DNA from: Deferribacter autotrophicus
Lineage (GTDB): Bacteria > Chrysiogenota > Deferribacteres > Deferribacterales > Deferribacteraceae
DNA length: 64,000 bases
Reading direction: 5' to 3'
Assembly: GCF_008362905.1 (NCBI RefSeq)
Contig: NZ_VFJB01000009.1
Span: 124,001-188,000 of the forward strand
Both the position numbers and the translations under genes were made by a program. Below the pieces are notes generated by a model. The model was not told where the DNA came from. It worked only from the letters and a program-made list of their open reading frames with translations, and did not search any database. Positions 33,508 to 43,067 of this stretch are shown in pieces; position 1 is the first letter of the stretch; the number at the start of each line of letters is the position of its first letter.

Positions 33508-35622
33508 TCATTCTTTTATTAAAACTTCTCTTGGTTTTGATGTCCCGTCACTTGGAGCTATAATCCCTTGTCTCTCCATAATTTCCACGATTCTCGCAGC
33601 TCTATTATAACCTATCCTTAAATAACGTTGAATCATAGAAATGGACGCAAAGCCTTTCTCTTTTACAAGCTCTAAAGCTTCATAGTACTTATCGTCAAGT
33701 TCACTCTCATCTACTCCGTTAGTGTCCTCACTCTCATCCCTTACAAGTTCCATATTGTAGACAGGTTCTGCGACCCCTTTTAAATAACTAACCACCCTAT
33801 TAACTTCACTTTCACTTACAAAACATCCGTGAATCCTAATCGGCTCACTACTACCTGGTGGTATAAAAAGACTATCACCCTTTCCAAGTAAAACTTCCGC
33901 ACCATTTTGGTCAAGAATTGTTCTTGAATCTGTCTTTGATGAAACCCTAAAAGAAAGTCTTGCAGGCATATTCGCTTTGATAATTCCGGTAATAACATTA
34001 ACAGACGGTCTTTGTGTGGCAAGAACAAGATGAATCCCCACAGCCCTTGCCATTTGGGCAATTCTAATAATAGCCTGCTCCACCTCTTTACCCGCAACAA
34101 TCATCAAATCGGCAAACTCATCTACAACTACCACGAGAAATGGTAGCTTCTCAAATCCTTCCTTTTCAGCTATTTTGTTGTAAGAATTTATATTTCTTAC
34201 CTTTTTTTCAGCAAGAAGAGCATACCTTTGTTCCATTTCTTCCACAACATTTTTCAAAACATTCGCTGCTTTTCTCGGATTAACTACAACGGGTGCTGCA
34301 AGATGAGGAATTCCGTCATAAACGCTTAGCTCCACCATCTTTGGATCAATCATCACAAACTTTACTTCCTCATAGGAGGATTTATATAAAATTGAACAAA
34401 TAATCCCGTTTATCGATACACTTTTACCGCTACCAGTAGTACCTGCAATAAGTAAGTGCGGCATTTTTGTCAAATCGGTAATGTATGGTTTACCAGAAAT
34501 ATCTTTTCCAAGGACAATAGTAAGAGGAGAGTTGCTCTTAACAAATTGCTCAGAAGCTAACAACTCTTTCAAATATACAGTCGCTCTTTTATCATTAGGT
34601 AATTCAATTCCTACAACCGATTTCCCAGGAATGGGAGCAATTATCCTCACACTTACCGCACTCATTGCAAGAGCAAGGTCATCTTCAAGATTCGCAATTT
34701 TACTGATTTTTATTCCAGGAGCAGGCTCAAATTCATACAATGTTACTACAGGACCAGGTTGGATATCTTTGACCTTTCCCTCAACACCAAAGTATCTTAG
34801 TTTTTCCTCTAAAACTGCAGCATTCCTTTTCAGCTCGTTTTCAGATACTGTAAAAACTTTACCATTATAATCATCAAGCAAATCTATGGGCACAGTATAT
34901 CTCATTTTTTTGGCTTCTTTTACATCTGACATCGGAGATATTTTTATGTCATCTTCTACAATTATTTTATCAATTTCCATAACTTCATTTGCTTGCTCAT
35001 CTTTCACGTCTTCTTTTTTCTTTTCACTTTTATTTTTTTTCCTTTTAGAAACTACATTTTTATTTTCTCTTTTAAAACTAATCTTTTTTATAAAACTAAA
35101 ATCAAATCCCTTAAGCGCTATATCATTTAAAGCAAAAAACAAAGAAACAATAATCCCAAAAAAGGTCAAAATAATGCCGCCTATTTTACCAAAAAAACTT
35201 TCGATATAATAATGAGAAAAAATACCTAAAACCCCCCCTGCAAACTTTCCTTTGAAGAAAATATCATGTTCCCCTACAATACCACTAAAAAAAGCTAAAA
35301 ATACAGATAGAGCAAAAAGCGAGACAAATCTTGAAAACAGTTTAAACCAACTTTCATTTCTCCAAATATCCCTGACAACAAAAATAGATGCTATCACAAA
35401 TACAAGTGCACCCCAACCAAAAATTGTACCCATTAAATCAGCAAAATACGCACCAATTTTACCAAATCCATTGTTGACCTTTAGACTCAAATCTGTAAAA
35501 ACCAAATTGCTAAATGACGGATCACTCTCTGAATATGTAAACAGTGATATTGCAACAAAAATAAAAATAAATACTGCTATTAAGAGCTTTAATATCTTTC
35601 TTTTTTTTTCATCTAAAGCCAT
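33508..35622 (-). CDS. ftsK: DNA translocase FtsK
   Basis: A 704-residue septal DNA pump acting in chromosome dimer resolution. Four N-terminal membrane helices, a Lys-rich linker (SKRKKNKSEKKKEDVKDE), the alpha/beta motor with Walker A AGTTGSGKSVSINGI and Walker B FLVVVVDEFADLM, and the C-terminal winged-helix gamma domain (KGFASISMIQRYLRIGYNRAARIVEIMERQGII) that reads KOPS sites. Overlaps uppP by 10 bases. Confidence 0.97.
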   Translation of the reverse strand: MALDEKKRKILKLLIAVFIFIFVAISLFTYSESDPSFSNLVFTDLSLKVNNGFGKIGAYFADLMGTIFGWGALVFVIASIFVVRDIWRNESWFKLFSRFVSLFALSVFLAFFSGIVGEHDIFFKGKFAGGVLGIFSHYYIESFFGKIGGIILTFFGIIVSLFFALNDIALKGFDFSFIKKISFKRENKNVVSKRKKNKSEKKKEDVKDEQANEVMEIDKIIVEDDIKISPMSDVKEAKKMRYTVPIDLLDDYNGKVFTVSENELKRNAAVLEEKLRYFGVEGKVKDIQPGPVVTLYEFEPAPGIKISKIANLEDDLALAMSAVSVRIIAPIPGKSVVGIELPNDKRATVYLKELLASEQFVKSNSPLTIVLGKDISGKPYITDLTKMPHLLIAGTTGSGKSVSINGIICSILYKSSYEEVKFVMIDPKMVELSVYDGIPHLAAPVVVNPRKAANVLKNVVEEMEQRYALLAEKKVRNINSYNKIAEKEGFEKLPFLVVVVDEFADLMIVAGKEVEQAIIRIAQMARAVGIHLVLATQRPSVNVITGIIKANMPARLSFRVSSKTDSRTILDQNGAEVLLGKGDSLFIPPGSSEPIRIHGCFVSESEVNRVVSYLKGVAEPVYNMELVRDESEDTNGVDESELDDKYYEALELVKEKGFASISMIQRYLRIGYNRAARIVEIMERQGIIAPSDGTSKPREVLIKE

Positions 35623-36404
35623 ACTACTGCAACTATCCCCACAATTAAACAGTATATCGCAAATATCTTTAAATTAGCTCTTTTCACAAAGTTAATAACC
35701 ATGGAGAGTGCTATCAAACCACTAATAAATGCCGTAGCCATACCAAATAGATATGCATTTAAATTATTCAAACTCACTATATTCACATCCCTTAATTGCA
35801 GCAATGTAGCACCAAAAATAGCTGGGATAGACATTAAAAACGAAAACTCTGCAGCTTCTGCTCTTTTCACTCCTAAAAAAAGAGCAGTAGCAATAGTGGA
35901 TCCCGAACGCGAAATCCCTGGTACAACTGCTAAACCTTGAACTATTCCAATAATGAAAGCCTTAGCTCCATCAATCTCAAGATGCCCCTTACTTTTATCT
36001 GATAAATAAAGAATTATTGATGTTATTATTAAAGCATACCCAACATAAACTATCTTTGAAAATAAAACCTCCGCATACTTATCCAAAAATAAACCGATAA
36101 TTGCTGTGGGTATTGAAGCAATGATAATTCCCCATAAAAACCTTTTATTCTCATAATATGCCACTCTATATTTCCTCATAAAAAGCCCTAAAAAGGCAAT
36201 AATAATTTTTCCTATTCTTTTTCGGAAATAAACAAGTATAGAAAGCAAAGTAGCAAAATGTAGCAAAATATCATAAAGAATACCAGGTTGATTAAAATTC
36301 TTCATTAAGCTTTGAGCAATCACCAGATGACCACTTGAACTTACTGGTAAAAATTCAGTCACTCCCTGAATAAATCCGAGAAGTACTGCATCACTAATAT
36401 TCAC
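35613..36404 (-). CDS. uppP: Undecaprenyl-diphosphatase
   Basis: A 263-residue membrane enzyme that recycles the undecaprenyl lipid carrier for cell-wall synthesis (BacA family). Both active-site motifs are present: the QGVTEFLPVSSSGHLVI segment and PGISRSGSTIATALFLG. About eight hydrophobic segments. It is 11 bases downstream of the RNase J gene and overlaps ftsK. Confidence 0.96.
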   Translation of the reverse strand: MNISDAVLLGFIQGVTEFLPVSSSGHLVIAQSLMKNFNQPGILYDILLHFATLLSILVYFRKRIGKIIIAFLGLFMRKYRVAYYENKRFLWGIIIASIPTAIIGLFLDKYAEVLFSKIVYVGYALIITSIILYLSDKSKGHLEIDGAKAFIIGIVQGLAVVPGISRSGSTIATALFLGVKRAEAAEFSFLMSIPAIFGATLLQLRDVNIVSLNNLNAYLFGMATAFISGLIALSMVINFVKRANLKIFAIYCLIVGIVAVVWL

Positions 36405-36415
36405 TTTTCACTCCT

Positions 36416-38002
36416 TTATATCAAATATTTTACAATAGGTCTTTTATCGAATCTTCTTTTAAAGAATCGTTTTACAATTTTCTCTACAAGCTCCTCTCGA
36501 GGAATATCCATATCAATCAGATTATCTACCAAAAAATTATACAACATTATAATATCTCTTCTCTCAAGCTTAAAACCGATAATTTCAAAATTAAAGTCTC
36601 CATTAATTTCCTGTACAAGCACAATCCCATCCCTTGAAAGATGCTTCTTTATCTTTAAATCTTCCTCACTTAAAATAAAATCACCTCTTCCATCAATATA
36701 TCTTCTACCAACTTCTATTTTGCCTTTGCCAAACAGTTTCTCATCCTCAAAAATTATAACATCACCATCTTCTACAAAAATACCTTCAGTTTGAATATCA
36801 TAATGCACTTCTTCCAACAGCTCAATGTGAGTTTTCATGTGCCTAAATTCACCATGTATCGGTATCAAATACTTTGGTCTTATAAAATTTAATAACAATT
36901 TTGCTTCCTCTTTAGATGCATGTCCAGACACATGTATTTTCTTCTCTTCTATATCCACCACTTTTGCGCCATAATAATAAAGCTTATTTATTGTGTTGTT
37001 TAAATTCAGTTCATTTCCCGGAATAACCCTTGCTGAAATAATAAAAAGATCTCCTTCTTTTGCTTTTAAACTTTTTCTTTCATTTGCAGCTATTTTGTAA
37101 AGAGTCGAATTTACCTCACCCTGACAACCTGAAATTATATAGCAAATTTTATCATCGTCTATTTTGTTAGCCTCTGTTAAACTAACCATCAACTCATTGG
37201 AAAAATTTAACAAGCCTAATTCCCTGCCAATTTTTACACTTTTAATCACTGAAGTACCATCAACCACCACTCTTCTACCAATTTGCTGGCAAATTTCTAT
37301 AACCTGCTTAATTCTATCAATATTTGAAGAAAAAGTAGTAAAAAAAACACGCCCCTTTGCTTGAAGAAAAACATCTAACAAATCATTGAAGACAGAAGAT
37401 TCTGATGGTGTAATCCCATCATTAATAATATTCGTAGAATCTGATAATAATACAGTAATTCCTCTTTTCCCAATCTCCATAAATCTATGAACATCAAAAG
37501 GTTTCCCATTTACAGGAGCTTGATCCATTTTATAATCAGAAATATGCAATGCTTTAAAATCTTCATTTTCAATATAAAGTCCAAAAGTATCCTGAATAGA
37601 GTGTGTTACTCCTACAAATTCAACTTTAAAATCACCAAAATTATAAATATCACCATCATGTACAACCGTATCTTTTACTTTAATCTTTCTCTCTTTTAAT
37701 TTGTGTTCAACAAGCCTTAACGTTAACTCCCCTCCATAAATAGGCAATTCATATTCTTTAAGAAAATAGCTCAATCCCCCTATATGATCCTCATGACCAT
37801 GAGTTAGTATTATTCCGCAAAGCTTATCTTTGATTTTATCAATATATCCCCAATCAGGAATAATCATATCAATACCTGGATAACTACTATCTGCAAATTT
37901 CACACCACAATCTACAATTATTGCACTATTGTCACTTTCATAAAGATACATATTCATACCAATTTCGCCTGCACCACCGAGAAATATTATTCGAGATGAC
38001 AT
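36416..38002 (-). CDS. rnj: Ribonuclease J
   Basis: A 528-residue metallo-beta-lactamase/beta-CASP ribonuclease. Motifs: LTHGHEDHIGGLSYF (two zinc ions), SDSTN, FTTFSSNIDRI, HVSGHASKEE and PIHGEFRH. The C-terminal domain is complete. RNase J acts in mRNA turnover and 5'-end processing. It directly abuts the UbiB-type gene. Length is near the family norm of about 550. Confidence 0.93.
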   Translation of the reverse strand: MSSRIIFLGGAGEIGMNMYLYESDNSAIIVDCGVKFADSSYPGIDMIIPDWGYIDKIKDKLCGIILTHGHEDHIGGLSYFLKEYELPIYGGELTLRLVEHKLKERKIKVKDTVVHDGDIYNFGDFKVEFVGVTHSIQDTFGLYIENEDFKALHISDYKMDQAPVNGKPFDVHRFMEIGKRGITVLLSDSTNIINDGITPSESSVFNDLLDVFLQAKGRVFFTTFSSNIDRIKQVIEICQQIGRRVVVDGTSVIKSVKIGRELGLLNFSNELMVSLTEANKIDDDKICYIISGCQGEVNSTLYKIAANERKSLKAKEGDLFIISARVIPGNELNLNNTINKLYYYGAKVVDIEEKKIHVSGHASKEEAKLLLNFIRPKYLIPIHGEFRHMKTHIELLEEVHYDIQTEGIFVEDGDVIIFEDEKLFGKGKIEVGRRYIDGRGDFILSEEDLKIKKHLSRDGIVLVQEINGDFNFEIIGFKLERRDIIMLYNFLVDNLIDMDIPREELVEKIVKRFFKRRFDKRPIVKYLI

Positions 38003-39676
38003 TTACAACCTTCCTGATTTAAAATAACCAATTGCTAACAATATCCCCATCATCATGGAAGCAAAAAGACCTGCAATACCAAAAGCTGAAATACCATAAA
38101 TTTTTGGTCCAAAATTTTCTATCAACATTATAGTACTTGAAAAAACTGTAAAAGCAATCATTATACTAAAACCTAACCTGTTTGATGCTCTATCATGATG
38201 CTTGATATACTCATCAAGCTCCTTGATTATAACATTTACTCCTAATTCAGCATTTTCAATTTTTTTTACCAACCTCTTATAGTTTTTAGGAAAATTTTCA
38301 ATTACATATTTGTAATCAGCAATAAGTCTTTTAAAATCATTTAATAAAATGTCAAACGAAAGTTCATGTTTGATCACTTTATATGCATACTCCTTTGCAT
38401 ATTCAATCATGTTAAAATCAGGATACAATTTTCTACCAGTAGCTTCTAAAAACATAAAAGTCTTCATAATTAAAAAATAATCTTTAGGAAAATAAAACTT
38501 AAATTTTTTCCCAATTACAAATATCCTTTCAATACTTTTCTTCATATTTACTCTTTCAAGTTCTTTACCATAAACAGGAAGCAATAAATCGGTAAGTTCA
38601 CTTTTTATCTTTCTAATATCTTGATCTTCATTAATAATTCCAAAATTTACAAATTCATCAACAAGTGCTTCAATATCAAACTCTATTAAACACTTAAATA
38701 AATGACTCAAATGTATTAATAACTCTCTATCTATCTTCCCTACAATACCAAAATCAAAGACAACAATTCGTCCTTTCTCATCTATCACAAAATTCCCTGG
38801 ATGAGGATCTCCATGAAAAAGATGTAAATCAAAAACCTGCTGCATATAAAAATCTACACCAACTTCAGCAATTTCTTTAGTATCAAAACCAGCCTTTTTT
38901 AATCTTTCTATTTCATCAATAGGGATACCAGAATGATAACTCATTACAATGACATCATCATTACTTATATCTTCAAAGACTTCAGGAATCACAATTTTTG
39001 AATTATCTTTGAAGAATTCTTTAAATCTTTTCATATATGCAATTTCAATTTCAAAATCCAACTCTTTCTGCAATTGGTTGTAAAACTCTTCCAGATACTC
39101 ACTTATTCTCAATTCCGCTGCTTCTTCGATATATCTCTCTGCAGTCTTTGCAATCCACAATGCAATTGCAAAATCGGTTTCAACCTGTTCTTTTATCCCC
39201 TCCCTTTTTATTTTTAAGACAACATCTTGACCATTCTTCAAACGTGCTCTGTGCACCTGAGCAATGGAAGCAGCTGCTAAAGGAGTTTCTTCAATATAAT
39301 CAAAATATTTAGATGGTTCTTTGTATATTCTCTTTAACTTTTCATTTATTTTTTCAAAAGGGATAGAAAGAACTGAATCCTGTAATTTTGAAAGTTCCTG
39401 AGCAAGTTTAGCTGGGATTAAATCATCCCTTGTGCTTAACATCTGCCCAAGTTTTATAAAAGTAGGTCCAAGAGTTTCAAGCATTTCTCTGATACGAACT
39501 TCTACAGGTAATGCAGACGTTCTCTTATATCTTCCAAACGTTATGATTTTTTTCCCAAAACCAATCAAAGATGACAAATAAATATCATCTAGATATTTAC
39601 CAAAACCGTGGCTAGCTATTACAAAAAGAATCTCTTTTAATCTATTAATATTACGAAAGGTCCTAATAAAATTCAA
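38003..39676 (-). CDS. ABC1/UbiB-family atypical kinase
   Basis: A 557-residue protein-kinase-like protein. It has the invariant KxGQ motif (FIKLGQMLSTRDDLIP), the Ala-rich loop (LAAASIAQVHRARL), the catalytic-loop region FHGDPHPGNFVI, and VFDFGIVGKI. Two membrane helices close the C-terminus. UbiB/AarF proteins support quinone synthesis or extraction; no quinone biosynthesis genes are adjacent. The start is TTG at 39676 with GAGGTG upstream. Confidence 0.93.
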   Translation of the reverse strand: MNFIRTFRNINRLKEILFVIASHGFGKYLDDIYLSSLIGFGKKIITFGRYKRTSALPVEVRIREMLETLGPTFIKLGQMLSTRDDLIPAKLAQELSKLQDSVLSIPFEKINEKLKRIYKEPSKYFDYIEETPLAAASIAQVHRARLKNGQDVVLKIKREGIKEQVETDFAIALWIAKTAERYIEEAAELRISEYLEEFYNQLQKELDFEIEIAYMKRFKEFFKDNSKIVIPEVFEDISNDDVIVMSYHSGIPIDEIERLKKAGFDTKEIAEVGVDFYMQQVFDLHLFHGDPHPGNFVIDEKGRIVVFDFGIVGKIDRELLIHLSHLFKCLIEFDIEALVDEFVNFGIINEDQDIRKIKSELTDLLLPVYGKELERVNMKKSIERIFVIGKKFKFYFPKDYFLIMKTFMFLEATGRKLYPDFNMIEYAKEYAYKVIKHELSFDILLNDFKRLIADYKYVIENFPKNYKRLVKKIENAELGVNVIIKELDEYIKHHDRASNRLGFSIMIAFTVFSSTIMLIENFGPKIYGISAFGIAGLFASMMMGILLAIGYFKSGRL

Positions 39677-40278
39677 AATTCACCTCTTCTGATATTTTAG
39701 CACAAAACACTCATATATCAATACACAAGTATTAAAAAGAAGTTAGGAAAAAATCAAATATCTCTATCTATCAATTTTATAAAATATAAATTAGTTCTCA
39801 CTTTTTCAGTGAGAACTAATTTAAAAATAATATTTTTTTATGATTTTGCTAGTTTTTATCCCACAATTAATAAAATTTTATATTTTATATAATTTTTTGT
39901 AAACTCAGCATTTTCGGGGGTTCTAAAGGGGGTGCTAACCCCCTTTAAGTTACACCATTACAAATGCTATAAATAAAGTATTTTTTAATTATTAATAAGA
40001 TATACTTTTTCAGCAGAAACGAATTAATCAGTAATAACTGCTGAATGATAAATTTTTTATTCTCTGGAACCTAAGTGATATTTGTTAATTCGCGTCGCCC
40101 TTTCGAAAAGAGTAAAAAACTTTGACCGCTGTCTTTATATTTAAATATTAAATTCTATTTTTACTGCTTTTTCATAGAAAAACTCAAAAAAACTCATAAC
40201 TTACTGTCATAATATATAAATTTTATATTGAAGTTACACCAGAATAAATAATCTTGTCGCAATATTGCAAATTAAACA
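39677..40278. other. Gene-free region with hairpin repeats
   Basis: About 600 AT-rich bases between citG and the UbiB-type gene, with no coding frame. It holds a 16-bp-arm hairpin (39787-39823), a GGGGGT-GCTA-ACCCCC-type hairpin (about 39929-39944), and TTCAGCAG/CTGCTGAA (40009-40045). AAGTTACACCA occurs twice in the same direction (39947 and 40231). Part of it (39787-39860) resembles the repeat beside trpF in inverted orientation. No clear promoter for the UbiB-RNaseJ genes could be picked out. Confidence 0.5.
39787..39823. repeat. Recurrent TTAGTTCTCACT hairpin
   Basis: Perfect inverted repeat with 16-bp arms (TAAATTAGTTCTCACT and its complement) around a five-base loop. The same hairpin sequence occurs at 5933-5967, and a related one with a changed stem at 5752-5775. 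The downstream flank TTTTTTATGATTTT is shared with the trpF-side copy. It is not followed by enough T to be an obvious terminator. Confidence 0.65.
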
Positions 40279-41148
40279 CTAAAAAAGTAATGTGATGCCA
40301 GTCTTTTTAGCGTAAAAAAATCCCACACATATTCCCAAAATATCAGCTACTCCCCCCATGGTAAGATTCAATTTTTGATATTCCCTATTTATGCTTATAA
40401 GCAAATTTTTATAATTTTCCCCCAATAAAATCGATCGTTCAATTTCAAAACCATCTCTTTTCAATCTTTTTAAGCCTTCTATACCACATCTGCGAATAGC
40501 AGTTGTATCTTCCACAGTCTGCATCAACCTCGCTAACAAATAAAAAAGAGAGGTTTTAATATCTTTCGAAAAACTGTAGTAAAAAGACAAAGCCGGCAGT
40601 CCTTCTTCAAATACAGAAGGCAGTCCTTTCAGACATTCATTAGCAATACCACCAAAAGTGTTAGTAAACTTTTTATCATCTGAAAAATGCTCTTTAGACA
40701 ACTCTATTATCTTTAACCTTATATTATCCTGACTATCATCAGAAAGATATAAACTGCATAACAATAAACCACTCAAAAAAATATAGCCCTTATGAGTGTT
40801 TGTTCCAAACATATCATACATTCTTGTTTCTGCTTTTATCCCAATCTGTTGCAAATCTGCAAAACTAAAGCCATCGCAAAGCCCCGTAATTAGCTCATCA
40901 TGATAATCTTTCATAATTAAAATAGATCTATACATCTTGTCAAAATCAAGATCTCTATGAGAACCAGAATCAATTAAATCTACAAGACCGGGCTTTGGCG
41001 TAAGAAACAGCTCTACCAATGCACCTATTCTAAGAAAGTAAGCTACTTTTTTTAGATAAGAAGTTTTCGATGATTTCAAAAACACGTTTGACAAGTTCAT
41101 CCTCTCTGTGTTTTCTTTCAGTGATGCATTCGTAAGCCAGTTTATCAC
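40279..41148 (-). CDS. citG: Triphosphoribosyl-dephospho-CoA synthase
   Basis: Makes the precursor of the citrate lyase prosthetic group from ATP and dephospho-CoA. Family motifs are LVELFLTPKPGLVDLIDSGSHRDLDF and GTNTHKGYIFLSGLL. The start is uncertain: the frame opens at a GTG at 41148 and has an ATG at 41100, both inside citX. In family members the conserved region starts nearer the N-terminus than here, so the true start is probably within the citX 3' end, with translational coupling. Last gene of the citrate lyase operon. Confidence 0.9.
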   Translation of the reverse strand: MINWLTNASLKENTERMNLSNVFLKSSKTSYLKKVAYFLRIGALVELFLTPKPGLVDLIDSGSHRDLDFDKMYRSILIMKDYHDELITGLCDGFSFADLQQIGIKAETRMYDMFGTNTHKGYIFLSGLLLCSLYLSDDSQDNIRLKIIELSKEHFSDDKKFTNTFGGIANECLKGLPSVFEEGLPALSFYYSFSKDIKTSLFYLLARLMQTVEDTTAIRRCGIEGLKRLKRDGFEIERSILLGENYKNLLISINREYQKLNLTMGGVADILGICVGFFYAKKTGITLLF

Positions 41149-41569
41149 AAATTAAGCATTTTCTCTCTGAAAGTCCCAAATCTTTCCGTTTAATCTGCCT
41201 TGCAGAAACATCATAGACATCAATGTCAAAAAGCCTGCAAAAATCGAACATCTCTTCTATTTCAACCATCTTCCTCTTTATATGGCAAACATCTCCATTC
41301 ACGATAAAAAGAGCATAATGGCCCAGAGTATCCACTCCATCCTCGATAAGCTGAACATCTTTTACCTTGGTGCATATAAGTTTTATACCAAAAGAAGCAA
41401 GTTCTTTTGTCCCAGGTAATGCTTTATTTTCCCCAGGGATATTCAAAGAAAAAAAGACCACAGGTATTTTAACTCTTTGCAACAATTCACATATCTTTTC
41501 CTCACGCTTTTCTCTATCCAATAATAAATCATTCCTTAACTTTTCTAACGACATCGATGATAGATCCAT
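41030..41569 (-). CDS. citX: Apo-citrate lyase phosphoribosyl-dephospho-CoA transferase
   Basis: Attaches the prosthetic group to CitD. A CitX-family protein of about 180 residues with VVFFSLNIPGENK, GHYALFIVNGDVCHIKRKMVEIEE, DIDVYDVSARQIKRKDLGLSERKCLICDKLAYEC and the C-terminal helix. Starts possible at ATG 41569, ATG 41554 or TTG 41581; all lie inside the citF 3' end. CitX and CitG are fused in some bacteria, and here their genes overlap. Confidence 0.88.
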   Translation of the reverse strand: MDLSSMSLEKLRNDLLLDREKREEKICELLQRVKIPVVFFSLNIPGENKALPGTKELASFGIKLICTKVKDVQLIEDGVDTLGHYALFIVNGDVCHIKRKMVEIEEMFDFCRLFDIDVYDVSARQIKRKDLGLSERKCLICDKLAYECITERKHREDELVKRVFEIIENFLSKKSSLLS

Positions 41570-43067
41570 CCCTGTATTCAATCAATGCTACTACTTCATC
41601 TTCAAAATCCAGAGGCTTTGGCCTGCCAGTTATCGCATAAATTTCCTTTTGCAACTCGCTTATGTCCTTTACAGGAAGCTTTCTCTTTATCAACTCCTTC
41701 TTCAAATCTTCATGTTTATCATTAACAGCAATTCCCCTTTCCGTCACAATAACATCTACAGTTTCTCCAGGAGTAGTGATTGTAGTAACTTCATCTCTTA
41801 TTATAGGAAGTCTTCCCCTTATTGATGGAGCCACGATAATTGCAAGTTTTGCTCCAGCTGCAGTATCGCTGTGTCCACCTGTATTGTGAAGAAGATAACC
41901 GTTTGATTCAGTGTTTACGTTAACATTGAAATTGACATCAACTTCGGTGGCACCCAATATAACAGCATCCAACTTATTTACAACAGCACCACAATTAAAA
42001 GGATTTGCATACATATCTGCGCTTATTTCTATATGATTCATATTTTTCCCAATAGACTGAACAGCCTTTAAATCAAAACACTGAACGTCAAAAAGAACAT
42101 TAAACAACCCAGCTTCCAACATCTCTACAAAATATCCCGTAATACCACCACATCCAAAACTTCCCTTTATCTTCTTCTCAATCATTTTATTTTTAACATT
42201 TTCTGCTACTGCAAGAGAGATCCCACCACTACCTGTTTGAAAAGAAAATCCATTCTTAAGCAGCCCCGATGCCTCAATTACCTCTGCTGCATATTTTGCA
42301 ATTATCAATCCTACAGGATCCTTAGTTATCCTTGTTGTGGTTGAAACAATTTTTTCTGGATCACCCAATTTATCCACAGTTACAACATAATCTATCAATG
42401 TCTGCGGAATGCTTATCGGTGAAACTGGATATTCTACTAAATTGTCAGTAACAGCAATCACAGTTTTTGCATACATAGCATCGGTATGTGCATATCCAAG
42501 GCTACCACACGCCGAAGGACCAAAATAACCATTTATATTACCATACTCATCACAGGTAGGTGCAGCAATAAAAGCTACATCTATCTCAACGTCTCCTTCA
42601 ATTACAGACCTTGCTCTGCCTCCATGTGTTCTAACAGTAACAGGGCACTTCAATTCTCCTTTTGATACAAGCTCACCTATAGGGCCATTCACTCCACATT
42701 CAAAACCGGCAATAACCCCTTTTTCTATATATGGTATGAGAGCAGCATGAACGGGATGAATGGAACTGGAAGCAATTTTTATCCCTCTAATACCCAACTC
42801 ATCAATCTCTTTTATAATCATATTCAGCAGGTAATCCCCATTTCTCAAATGGTGATGAGTTGAAATAGTCATTCCATCCTTCAAACCAGCAGCTAAAATT
42901 GCATCTTTAAGACTTTTTAGCAGCTTTTTGTGTCCAGGGCCTACTCTTTTTAGAGATTTTTCCGCTCTTTTCCCTTTCGGCATAAGACTATATGGATCTT
43001 TATAAGGGATAAGTTTTTTTCCATTAAAACTTTCAGGTATAATCCTGCCCAAACTATTCTTCACCAT
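41529..43067 (-). CDS. citF: Citrate lyase alpha subunit (citrate:acetyl-ACP transferase)
   Basis: A 512-residue subunit that exchanges acetyl for citryl on the CitD thioester. It has the CoA-transferase-like fold: DGMTISTHHHLRNGD, FECGVNGPIGELVSKG, HGGRARSVIEGDVEIDVAFIAAPTCDEYGN, SFGCGGITGYFVEMLE, and NTGGHSDTAAGAK. Length matches the family. Overlaps citE by 14 bases. Confidence 0.96.
   Translation of the reverse strand: MVKNSLGRIIPESFNGKKLIPYKDPYSLMPKGKRAEKSLKRVGPGHKKLLKSLKDAILAAGLKDGMTISTHHHLRNGDYLLNMIIKEIDELGIRGIKIASSSIHPVHAALIPYIEKGVIAGFECGVNGPIGELVSKGELKCPVTVRTHGGRARSVIEGDVEIDVAFIAAPTCDEYGNINGYFGPSACGSLGYAHTDAMYAKTVIAVTDNLVEYPVSPISIPQTLIDYVVTVDKLGDPEKIVSTTTRITKDPVGLIIAKYAAEVIEASGLLKNGFSFQTGSGGISLAVAENVKNKMIEKKIKGSFGCGGITGYFVEMLEAGLFNVLFDVQCFDLKAVQSIGKNMNHIEISADMYANPFNCGAVVNKLDAVILGATEVDVNFNVNVNTESNGYLLHNTGGHSDTAAGAKLAIIVAPSIRGRLPIIRDEVTTITTPGETVDVIVTERGIAVNDKHEDLKKELIKRKLPVKDISELQKEIYAITGRPKPLDFEDEVVALIEYRDGSIIDVVRKVKE

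Noticed and set aside
40291-40301. Another copy of the element end motif (GTGATGCCAG) in citG
   Set aside because: It lies inside the coding sequence of citG and matches over only a few bases; likely chance.
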